Source: Oerskovia enterophila
GTDB taxonomy: Bacteria; Actinomycetota; Actinomycetes; Actinomycetales; Cellulomonadaceae
Length of the DNA: 38,018 bases
Assembly: GCF_001692445.1 (NCBI RefSeq)
Contig: NZ_MAQA01000046.1
Coordinates: 1 to 38,018 of the forward strand
Direction: 5' to 3'
Below the pieces are notes generated by a model. It was not told the origin of the DNA. It searched no databases and was given only the letters and a program-made list of their open reading frames with translations. Position numbers and translations under genes: made by a program. Positions 26,488 through 33,462 of the stretch are shown here, piece after piece (the stretch's first letter is position 1; each line of letters opens with the position of its first letter).

Positions 26488-27705
26488 ATGACGAGCACCG
26501 AGACCTCTCCCGGGGCCGCGGCCCGCGCAGGCACGACCTGGCGCGCGGTCGACGCCCCTCCCGTCCCGCCCACGCTCGAGCACCCCGACATCTGGGCGTA
26601 CCAGGCGTACAGCGAGATCGAGCACGACGTGCAGCTCGCGACCTGGGGCTGGACCGACTGGTGGGCTCCCCTGCCCGTGATCCACGGGGCGCTCCAGCAG
26701 CAGGAGTACCACCGCAAGATCCTGGTCGTCGCGCTCCCCGGAGAGGCTCCGGGAGAGGCTCCGGGGACGGCAGCCGACGCCTCCCCTGGTGCCGACGTCC
26801 CGCTCACCGACGGCACCGCCCCGGCCCCCCGCGACGTGGGCGGGGCCGCGATCGTCAACCTCGCGACCGTGAGCAACACGCACCTCGCGTACGTCACGCT
26901 CATGGTGCGCCCCGGGCTCGAGGGCCAGGGCATCGGCGACACCCTCCTGGCACGGGTCGAGGAGATCGCGCGCGCCGCGGACCGGACCACGGTCATCACC
27001 TTCAGCAACCACTCTCCCGAGCCCGCCCCCGGTCCCGACGCCCTCGACGCACCGACGGGCGCGGGCCGCGTGCCCGTCGCGTCACGCCCGGCACGTTTCG
27101 CGCTCGGGCGGGGCTTCACGCTCGAGCAGGTCGAGCGCGCCTCGGTGCTGAAGCTCCCGGTCGACCCCACCCTGCTCGACGCGCTCCACGCGCGGTCCAC
27201 CGAGGCGGCCGGCGACGACTACCGGCTGCACACCTGGTGGGACGAGGTGCCCACCGTGTGGGAGGACCAGGTCGCGATCCTGTGGACGCGCATGAGCACC
27301 GACATCCCCAACGCGGGCCTCGACGTCGCGGAGAGCCCCTGGGACGCCGCACGCGTCCGCAGCCACCTGCGCGGCCTCGCCGGCCGGCATCAGCACGTGC
27401 TGATCACGGTCGCCGAGCACGCACCCACGGGCACGCTCGCGGCCTTCTCGGTGGTGCAGATGCCCGTCCCCGACGTTCCCTTCGCGTTCCAGGAGGACAC
27501 GCTCGTGCTCCGCGAGCACCGCGGCCACCGGCTCGGGATGCTCGTCAAGATCGCCAACCTGCGCGCCTACTCCGAACGCCGCCCCGGCGAGCGCCGCATC
27601 AACACGTGGAACGCCCAGGAGAACGAGCACATGCTCGCGATCAACGTCGCGCTCGGCTTCGAGCCCGTCGGCGTCGCGGCCGTCTGGCAGAAGCGCCTCG
27701 GCTGA
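26488..27705 (+). CDS. Double-GNAT acetyltransferase (paralogue 3)
   Basis: A 405-residue third member of the cluster. The first acetyl-CoA motif is weaker (VRPGLEGQGIGDTLL, about 149-163); the second is intact (LREHRGHRLGMLVK, 341-354). The shared MSTD, SPWDAARV and TWNAQENEHMLAIN blocks are kept. A Pro/Gly/Ala-rich insert near residues 86-112 includes a 12-nt direct repeat (about 26743-26766, PGEAPGEAPG) absent from the other two. It lies 63 bp after paralogue 2, with a possible promoter of its own. Substrate unknown. Confidence 0.82.
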   Translation: MTSTETSPGAAARAGTTWRAVDAPPVPPTLEHPDIWAYQAYSEIEHDVQLATWGWTDWWAPLPVIHGALQQQEYHRKILVVALPGEAPGEAPGTAADASPGADVPLTDGTAPAPRDVGGAAIVNLATVSNTHLAYVTLMVRPGLEGQGIGDTLLARVEEIARAADRTTVITFSNHSPEPAPGPDALDAPTGAGRVPVASRPARFALGRGFTLEQVERASVLKLPVDPTLLDALHARSTEAAGDDYRLHTWWDEVPTVWEDQVAILWTRMSTDIPNAGLDVAESPWDAARVRSHLRGLAGRHQHVLITVAEHAPTGTLAAFSVVQMPVPDVPFAFQEDTLVLREHRGHRLGMLVKIANLRAYSERRPGERRINTWNAQENEHMLAINVALGFEPVGVAAVWQKRLG

Positions 27706-27750
27706 CGCTCGCGGCGGGGTCTCGGACCCTGCCACCCACGTGAGGCGACG

Positions 27751-27786
27751 GGCGTGCCCGGCGGACGCTCCGCCGTCGGGCACGCC
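27751..27786 (+). terminator. Hairpin after the acetyltransferase cluster
   Basis: GGCGTGCCCG (27751-27760) pairs with CGGGCACGCC (27777-27786), and GCGGA (27761-27765) pairs with TCCGC around the loop CGC; a 3-nt bulge separates the stems. It lies 45 bases after paralogue 3. The right arm contains a 17-mer also present at 23967 and 37980. Confidence 0.65.
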
Positions 27787-27833
27787 CGACTGTCCGGCAC
27801 CGCACCTCACAACCGCTCGCACCGTGAGCCACC

Positions 27834-27863
27834 AGGACAACCCCGCAGGTCGCAGCCTACGGT
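27834..27863 (+). promoter_or_regulatory. Candidate pgi promoter
   Basis: AGGACA (27834-27839) and TACGGT (27858-27863) with an 18-base spacer; the predicted leader is about 63 nt. Confidence 0.4.
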
Positions 27864-27932
27864 TGTCGGGTCCGGCCAAGACCCCGGGCGACCCCCGAAG
27901 ACCCCCACCGACCAGGGAGCAGCGAGACCATC

Positions 27933-29639
27933 GTGAGCACTGCGAGCACACCGCCGATCGACGCCACCACCACTCCCTCCTGGGCCGACCTCACGGCCCA
28001 CCAGGCCGCCCTGACCCCGGACCTGCGCGCATGGTTCGCCCAGGACCCGGGCCGCGCCGCGCGCCTCACGTTCGACGCCGCGGACCTCCACGTCGACCTG
28101 TCGAAGAACCTCGTGACCGACGAGACGATCGCGCTCCTCGTGCGCCTCGCACAGGACGTCGACCTCGCCGGACGCCGCGACGCCATGTTCCGCGGCGACC
28201 ACATCAACGTGACCGAGGACCGCGCCGTGCTGCACACCGCGCTGCGGCGGCCGTCCGGAGCCTCGCCGGCGCTGACGGTCGACGGCCAGGACGTGGACGC
28301 CGACGTGCACGGCGAGCTCGCCAAGGTCTACGCGTTCGCGGAGAAGGTCCGCTCGGGCAAGTGGACGGGCGTCACGGGCGAGCGCGTGCGCACGGTCGTG
28401 AACATCGGTATCGGCGGCTCGGACCTGGGCCCCGTCATGGCCTACGAGGCCCTCCTGCCCTACAAGGCCGAGGACCTCGACGTCCGGTTCGTGTCCAACA
28501 TCGACCCGACCGACGTCGCCGAGAAGACCGCGGGCCTCGACCCGCGCACCACGCTGTTCATCGTCGCGTCCAAGACGTTCGGGACGCTCGAGACCCTGAC
28601 CAACGCACGCCTCGCGCGCGACTGGCTCTGGACCGAGCTCGCGGCGGTCGACGCTCTCGACGACTCGGAAGAGGCGCGGACGGCCGCGGTCGGCAAGCAC
28701 TTCGTCGCGGTCTCCACGGCCCTCGACAAGGTCGCCGCGTTCGGGATCGACCCCGCCAACGCGTTCGGCTTCTGGGACTGGGTCGGCGGGCGCTACTCGG
28801 TCGACTCGGCGATCGGGACGTCGCTCGCGATCGCGATCGGCCCGGCGCGCTTCGAGGAGTTCCTCGCCGGATTCCACGCGATCGACGAGCACTTCCGCAC
28901 CACCCCGATCGAGCAGAACGTGCCCGCGCTCATGGGCCTGCTCAACGTGTGGAACGTCAACTTCCTCGGGGCGCACACGCACGCGGTGCTCCCCTACGCG
29001 CAGTACCTGCACCGCTTCCCCGCGTACCTGCAGCAGCTGACCATGGAGTCCAACGGCAAGTCGGTGCGCTGGGACGGGTCCCCCGTCACGACCGAGACCG
29101 GCGAGGTCTTCTGGGGCGAGCCGGGCACCAACGGTCAGCACGCGTTCTACCAGCTCATCCACCAGGGCACGCGCCTGGTCCCCGCGGACTTCATCGCCGT
29201 CGCGAACCCCGCGCACCCGCTCGTCGACACCGCGGCGGGCGACGAGCCCGTCGACGTGCACTCGCTGTTCCTCGCGAACTTCTTCGCGCAGACCAAGGCC
29301 CTCGCGTTCGGCAAGACCGCCGACGAGGTCCGGGCCGAGGGGACCGCGGAGGACCTCGTGAGCGCCCGCGTGTTCTCGGGCAACCGCCCCACGACGTCGA
29401 TCCTCGCGCCCGCGCTCACGCCCTCGGTGCTGGGCCAGCTCATCGCGCTCTACGAGCACATCACGTTCGTCCAGGGCGTCGTGTGGGGCATCGACTCGTT
29501 CGACCAGTGGGGCGTCGAGCTCGGCAAGAAGCTCGCGAACGAGATCGCCCCGGCCGTCACGGGCGACGCCGCCGCGCTGGCCGCGCAGGACCCGTCGACG
29601 CAGGCGCTCATCGGGTGGTACCTCGAGCAGCGGAGCTGA
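27933..29639 (+). CDS. pgi: Glucose-6-phosphate isomerase
   Basis: Interconverts glucose 6-phosphate and fructose 6-phosphate in glycolysis and gluconeogenesis, in the cytoplasm. The 568-residue product is the usual bacterial size (about 550). Family blocks are clear: [16 protein letters not shown] near 90-105, [11 protein letters not shown] at 157-167, [41 protein letters not shown] and [17 protein letters not shown] with the catalytic His. The start is a GTG with GGGAGC somewhat far upstream, so a slightly later start cannot be excluded. It is a single gene ending at a very strong hairpin shared with the convergent reductase gene. Confidence 0.96.
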   Translation: MSTASTPPIDATTTPSWADLTAHQAALTPDLRAWFAQDPGRAARLTFDAADLHVDLSKNLVTDETIALLVRLAQDVDLAGRRDAMFRGDHINVTEDRAVLHTALRRPSGASPALTVDGQDVDADVHGELAKVYAFAEKVRSGKWTGVTGERVRTVVNIGIGGSDLGPVMAYEALLPYKAEDLDVRFVSNIDPTDVAEKTAGLDPRTTLFIVASKTFGTLETLTNARLARDWLWTELAAVDALDDSEEARTAAVGKHFVAVSTALDKVAAFGIDPANAFGFWDWVGGRYSVDSAIGTSLAIAIGPARFEEFLAGFHAIDEHFRTTPIEQNVPALMGLLNVWNVNFLGAHTHAVLPYAQYLHRFPAYLQQLTMESNGKSVRWDGSPVTTETGEVFWGEPGTNGQHAFYQLIHQGTRLVPADFIAVANPAHPLVDTAAGDEPVDVHSLFLANFFAQTKALAFGKTADEVRAEGTAEDLVSARVFSGNRPTTSILAPALTPSVLGQLIALYEHITFVQGVVWGIDSFDQWGVELGKKLANEIAPAVTGDAAALAAQDPSTQALIGWYLEQRS

Positions 29640-29661
29640 CGCCGGGTCGCTGGTGCTGGTC

Positions 29662-29720
29662 GCCGAGCACGAGGTTGCGGTCGTTCTGACGCCCAGAACG
29701 ACCGCAACCTCGTGCTCGGC
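29662..29720. terminator. Perfect 27-bp hairpin, bidirectional terminator
   Basis: Arms 29662-29688 and 29694-29720 are exact complements around the 5-nt loop ACGCC; the outer end reads GCCGAGCACGAGG and the inner end GTCGTTCTG. It lies between the convergent pgi and reductase genes, 23 and 16 bases from their stops, so it can stop transcription from both sides. Confidence 0.85.
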
Positions 29721-29735
29721 ACCCCTCCGGCAGGC

Positions 29736-30350
29736 TCACGCCTCGCCCGGCACGTGCTCCTTGGCCTCGTCGTATCCCTCGCTCCCGGGCAGCTCGCTCG
29801 GCCCGTAGACCAGGTGGACCACGCCCGTGGGGAAGACCTCGGAGCGCAGCAGCCGCAGGGGGTAGATCGTGTCGCCCTCGTCGAAGAGCCGTTCGCCCTT
29901 GCGGGCCGCGACCGGGTGGACCAGGAGGCTCAGCTCGTCCACGAGCCCGGCCGCGAGGAGCTGGCGGACCACCGAGATCGACCCCGCGACCAGGACCTTG
30001 GCGATGCCCGGAGTCTCCTTGAGCGTGGTCACGGCCTCGACCAGGTCACCGTCGATCCTCTCGACGTTGCGCCAGCCGAGGTCCGCGTCACCCCGGGTCG
30101 CGACGACCTTGCGCAGGTCGCCGAGCCGCTTGGCGAACACCGCGTCCTCCTCGCCGGCCTCCTCGCGACCGGGCCAGGCACCCGCGAAGCTGTCGTACGT
30201 GACGCGGCCCAGCAGCAGGGTGTCGACGCCCGTGTAGTCCTCGTCGACCGCGGCGCCCATGTGCTCGTCGAAGTACGGGAAGTGCCACGTCGGGTCGATC
30301 TCGACGACGCCGTCGAGCGAGCTGAACAAGGTGGAGACGAGCTTCGCCAT
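29736..30350 (-). CDS. Dihydrofolate reductase-fold / RibD C-terminal domain protein
   Basis: A 204-residue protein of the RibD_C/DHFR-fold family, small NAD(P)H-dependent reductases common in actinobacteria. Motifs: an N-terminal strand with SLDGVVE, DTLLLGRVTYDSFAGAWP (near 43-60), VLVAGSISVVRQLLAAGLVDEL with a Gly-containing nucleotide loop (near 118-140), and LVHPVAARKGERLF. It lacks the RibD deaminase domain and is not next to riboflavin genes, so its substrate is unknown. AAGGGA eight bases upstream supports the start. It converges on pgi. Confidence 0.85.
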   Translation of the reverse strand: MAKLVSTLFSSLDGVVEIDPTWHFPYFDEHMGAAVDEDYTGVDTLLLGRVTYDSFAGAWPGREEAGEEDAVFAKRLGDLRKVVATRGDADLGWRNVERIDGDLVEAVTTLKETPGIAKVLVAGSISVVRQLLAAGLVDELSLLVHPVAARKGERLFDEGDTIYPLRLLRSEVFPTGVVHLVYGPSELPGSEGYDEAKEHVPGEA

Positions 30351-30486
30351 GATGAGGTCCCTTCGGGGGTCTGCGGGTACGTCTGCTGAGACCGGGCGAC
30401 GCTGCCGAACTCATCGGTCCCTGCCTCCCACCGTGGCACGCACCCCGGCGCGTTGCGCGCGCGGGGGGCGTGCCGTCGTCGGGCCG

Positions 30487-30555
30487 CGTGGGCTCAGCGC
30501 CGCAGGCAACGTGGGCTCAGCGCCGCAGGCCACGTGGGCTCAGTGCCGCAGGCCC
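30487..30555. repeat. Three tandem copies of a 23-bp repeat
   Basis: Units beginning CGTGGGCTCAG start at 30487, 30510 and 30533. Copies one and two differ at one or two bases; copy three has a T for C change and runs into the end of the DUF6069 gene, so it supplies that gene's stop codon. The array separates the reductase gene from the DUF6069 gene. Confidence 0.8.
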
Positions 30556-30977
30556 AGCGCGACCACGGCCCCGACCGTGACGTGGAGAGCGGCCAGGAGC
30601 ACGGTCGCGGACACGCTCGCCGCACCCAGCGGTCCGAGCAGGGACGCCAGGAGCACGACGGCGCAGGCCACCATCCAGGTCCGCTCACCTGCGGTCCTCC
30701 CAGCCCGCGGCGTGCCGAACCGTCGGAGCACCGCACGGACACCCCACCCCGCGAGGCCGACGAGCAGTGCGGTCAGGATCACCGTGACCGCGCCGATCCG
30801 CATGTCGCCGGCCGCGCCCTGCGCCACGGCCTCGACGCCGAGCGCCGTCCCGGCACCCCACACGACCACCCCTGCCGCCGCGGCGAGCAGCGGCACGCTC
30901 CACCTGGGCACCGTCCTCGTGCGCCCCTGCCCCGTGCGCTCGGCCACCCCGCTCGTTGCTGTCCGGTACGCGTCCAT
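30540..30977 (-). CDS. DUF6069-type membrane protein
   Basis: A 145-residue protein with four membrane helices (about 25-45, 57-77, 97-117, 122-143) and a short basic N-terminus. The order of helices and the end LLAALHVTVGAVVALGLRH match the DUF6069 family of actinobacterial membrane proteins, whose function is unknown. GGAGGGAG lies five bases before 30977, which decides the start. It is divergent from the two-component genes across 187 bp and may be one of their targets. Confidence 0.7.
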   Translation of the reverse strand: MDAYRTATSGVAERTGQGRTRTVPRWSVPLLAAAAGVVVWGAGTALGVEAVAQGAAGDMRIGAVTVILTALLVGLAGWGVRAVLRRFGTPRAGRTAGERTWMVACAVVLLASLLGPLGAASVSATVLLAALHVTVGAVVALGLRH

Positions 30978-31130
30978 GACGTCTCCCTCCGATCGATCGG
31001 GCCCCCTCCGGGCCCGCGCCGACCCCTCGGCCGACGTCCCCACCGTGTCTCCCGGGCCTCCCTCGCCGGACCCTCCCGACGGCTCGCCCCGTCACGACCG
31101 ACGGCCCGCTCCCCCCTCCGAAAGTCGGTG

Positions 31131-31158
31131 GTGACAGCAGCGCGCCCGTTCCTAGGGT
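31131..31158 (+). promoter_or_regulatory. Candidate promoter of the histidine kinase gene (leaderless)
   Basis: GTGACA (31131-31136), a 16-base spacer and TAGGGT (31153-31158). The -10 ends exactly six bases before the ATG at 31165, and there is no clear ribosome site, so transcription may begin at the start codon. Confidence 0.45.
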
Positions 31159-31164
31159 GGCGGC

Positions 31165-32358
31165 ATGAACAGCTACCCGAACGACGAATGCTCTCCGCCG
31201 CGGGCCCCTTCCCGGGGCGTGCTGACCGGGGCCGTGCTCGCCGTCGGCGCCCTCACCGCCCTGATGCTGTGGGGAGCCCTGCCGGGCGAGCCCGGGCCGC
31301 GCGTCGCGCTGGACGTCCTCGTCGGACTGGTCGCTGTGGCCCTCAGCCCGCTCCTGTGGTGGGCACCGCGCGGGCGTCGGGGCGACGCGGGGGCGGCGCT
31401 CGGCGACCCCGTGGTGCCGGCCCTCGCGCTGGCGGCACTTGCGGCCCTGTCCCCCGCGGCGACGCCCGCATCCACCGTCGCGACGCTCGAGGTCGCCCGC
31501 CGTCGGCCCCTGCGTGTCGCGGTGCTCGTCGCTGCGGCGGGCTTCGCGGGCCACGCGGTCCAGGCGCTGTGGCGCCCGACGGGCCTCCCGCTCGGCTGGT
31601 GGCTGCTGTGCGACGCCGCGGTGCACGCCGCACTCGTCGGCTGGGGGGCGTTCGCCCAGGCCAGGGCTCAGGTCGTCGCCGACCTGCGCGAGCGGGCACG
31701 GCGGGCCGAGCGTGAGCAGGAGCTGCGCGTGCGGGAGGCCCGCGCCGCCGAGCGCACGCGGATCGCCCGGGAGATGCACGACACGCTCGCGCACCGGCTG
31801 TCGCTGCTCGCGACCGTCGCGGGGGCGCTCGAGTTCCGGCCCGACTCCCCGCCCGAGGAGGTCGCCCGTGCCGCCGGCCTGGTCCGGGAGGGCGTGAGCG
31901 CCGCTCTCGAGGAGCTGCGGGACGTGGTGGGCGTGCTGCGCGCAGAGCCCGACGCCCTGCGCCCGGCTCCCGGGCCGGCCGACGTGGCCCGGCTCGTCGA
32001 CGAGTCCCGGCTCGCGGGCGTCGACGTCGACTGGGAGCTGGACGGCGACCTCACCACGGTCCCGGCCACCGTGCAGGCAGCGACCTTCCGCGCCGTCCAG
32101 GAAGGGTTGACCAACGCCCGACGGCACGCTCCCGGCAGCGCGGTCCGCGTCGCGGTCGTGGTCGTGCCGGGCGAGGTCCGGGTCGACGTGTCCGACGACG
32201 GTCCCGCCCCCGGGCACCTGCCCTCGCTCCAGGGGACGGGGACCGGGCTCGTGGGGCTCCGCGAGCGGGCCGGGCTGCTGCGCGGCGAGGTGCTCGCTGG
32301 TCCGACCTCGGAGGGTGCCGGGTTCCGGCTCACGGTGTCGCTACCGTGGGGCTCATGA
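31165..32358 (+). CDS. NarL-type sensor histidine kinase
   Basis: A 397-residue membrane sensor kinase of the HisKA_3 class. Four to five N-terminal helices (about 18-38, 48-66, 82-98, 118-135, 142-165) have little extracytoplasmic sequence, so the signal is probably sensed within the membrane. A coiled coil (168-200) leads to the phospho-acceptor His205 in REMHDTLAHRLSL; the ATPase domain has the N-box QEGLTNARRHA (Asn317) and DVSDDGP plus GTGTGLVGLRERA. Its stop overlaps the response-regulator start (ATGA), so the two form a coupled operon. Signal unknown; the divergent DUF6069 gene is a possible target. Confidence 0.92.
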   Translation: MNSYPNDECSPPRAPSRGVLTGAVLAVGALTALMLWGALPGEPGPRVALDVLVGLVAVALSPLLWWAPRGRRGDAGAALGDPVVPALALAALAALSPAATPASTVATLEVARRRPLRVAVLVAAAGFAGHAVQALWRPTGLPLGWWLLCDAAVHAALVGWGAFAQARAQVVADLRERARRAEREQELRVREARAAERTRIAREMHDTLAHRLSLLATVAGALEFRPDSPPEEVARAAGLVREGVSAALEELRDVVGVLRAEPDALRPAPGPADVARLVDESRLAGVDVDWELDGDLTTVPATVQAATFRAVQEGLTNARRHAPGSAVRVAVVVVPGEVRVDVSDDGPAPGHLPSLQGTGTGLVGLRERAGLLRGEVLAGPTSEGAGFRLTVSLPWGS

Positions 32359-33008
32359 CCGGACCCGTACGGATCGCCATCGTCGACGACGACGCCCTGG
32401 TACGGTCCGGCCTGCGCATGATGCTGCACGGCACGCTGGGCATCGAGGTCGTCGGCGAGGCCGCCGACGGCGCAGAGGTCCCCGGCCTCCTCGACGCCCA
32501 CCCCCTCGACGTGGTCCTCATGGACCTGCGGATGCCGCGGGTCGACGGGATCACCGCGACCACCAGGGTGCGCGCGCGGGCGAACCCGCCCGCCGTCGTC
32601 GTGCTCACCACGTTCGACACCGAGGACGAGGTCCTCGGAGCGCTCCGGGCCGGCGCCGCCGGCTACCTCCTCAAGGACATGCCCCCGGCCCGGATCGCGG
32701 CGGCGGTCCTCGCGGCCGCGGCCGGCGAACCGGTGCTGTCGCCCGACGTCGCGCGGCGGCTCATGGCCTCGGCCGCCTCGGTCGGCGAGGCGCGGGCACG
32801 GGCGCGGGCGTCGCTCGACCGGCTGACCGGGAGGGAGCGTGACGTCGCGCTCGCCGTCGGGCGTGGAGCGAGCAACGCCGAGGTCGGGCGCGAGCTCTAC
32901 CTCAGCGTGCCGACCGTCAAGGCGCACGTGTCGAGCGTCCTGGACAAGCTGGGGCTCGAGAACCGGACGCAGCTCGCCGTGCTGGTGCGGGACGCCGGGG
33001 GCGCGTGA
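32355..33008 (+). CDS. NarL/FixJ-family response regulator
   Basis: A 217-residue partner of the kinase. The receiver domain (about 5-120) has the acidic pair Asp11/Asp12, the phospho-acceptor Asp57 in VVLMDLRMPRVDG, the conserved Thr in LTTFD and the Lys in LLKDMPP. A LuxR-type helix-turn-helix lies at about 150-210 (LTGRERDVALAVGRG, NAEVGRELYLSVPTVKAHV). ATG at 32355 is preferred over GTG at 32346 because it overlaps the kinase stop in ATGA and gives the usual short start before the first strand. Converges on the DUF4235 gene. Confidence 0.93.
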   Translation: MTGPVRIAIVDDDALVRSGLRMMLHGTLGIEVVGEAADGAEVPGLLDAHPLDVVLMDLRMPRVDGITATTRVRARANPPAVVVLTTFDTEDEVLGALRAGAAGYLLKDMPPARIAAAVLAAAAGEPVLSPDVARRLMASAASVGEARARARASLDRLTGRERDVALAVGRGASNAEVGRELYLSVPTVKAHVSSVLDKLGLENRTQLAVLVRDAGGA

Positions 33009-33050
33009 GCCGTCGTCCAGGCGTGCTCCGGGCCGACGCGCCGGGGTGGC

Positions 33051-33377
33051 TCAGTCTCCCGGCCACTCCCCCGTCCACTTCTGGAAGGCACGGGCCCCGC
33101 CACGGTCGATCAGGGCCTTGACCCCGGAGAACACCGCGCCCTGGATCAGTGCGGCGATCAGGATCTCGCGCAGCGGGTACTCCGACTGCAGCGGCGTGGG
33201 TGCGTCCTTGCGGTGGCCAGGAGACACCCGCTTGTAGACCTGCTTGAAGACCTGGCCCGCGACCAGGCCGCCGATGATCGAGCTGATCAGCCCGAACGGC
33301 CTGTACAGGATCTTCGCGGCCTTGCCGCCGTGCTCCTCGGTACGGTCGGGCACGTGGTCGATCGTGGCGTCGCTCAT
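33051..33377 (-). CDS. DUF4235 membrane protein
   Basis: A 108-residue protein of the DUF4235 family, found across actinobacteria, with unknown function. It has a first hydrophobic segment after KILYRPFG (about 26-46), the family pattern AGQVFKQVYKRV, and a second amphipathic segment (about 70-92). There is no ribosome site; instead TAGCGT (33384-33389, minus strand) ends exactly six bases before the ATG, suggesting a leaderless mRNA. Confidence 0.8.
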   Translation of the reverse strand: MSDATIDHVPDRTEEHGGKAAKILYRPFGLISSIIGGLVAGQVFKQVYKRVSPGHRKDAPTPLQSEYPLREILIAALIQGAVFSGVKALIDRGGARAFQKWTGEWPGD

Positions 33378-33383
33378 GCTTCG

Positions 33384-33389
33384 ACGCTA
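33384..33389 (-). promoter_or_regulatory. Candidate -10 box of the DUF4235 gene
   Basis: TAGCGT on the minus strand, six bases before the ATG. A weak CTGCGA (33407-33412) sits 17 bases upstream as a possible -35. The same geometry occurs at argG and the kinase gene. Confidence 0.4.
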
Positions 33390-33462
33390 ACGCGGGGGAC
33401 GGGCGGTCGCAGGGTGGGTGGTGCTGATGCCGGGTTCATGGCGGCAGACCACGTCCGCCGGG

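Noticed and set aside
27807-29459. 550-codon antisense frame across pgi
   Set aside because: Sense strand encodes unmistakable glucose-6-phosphate isomerase; the antisense is compositional.
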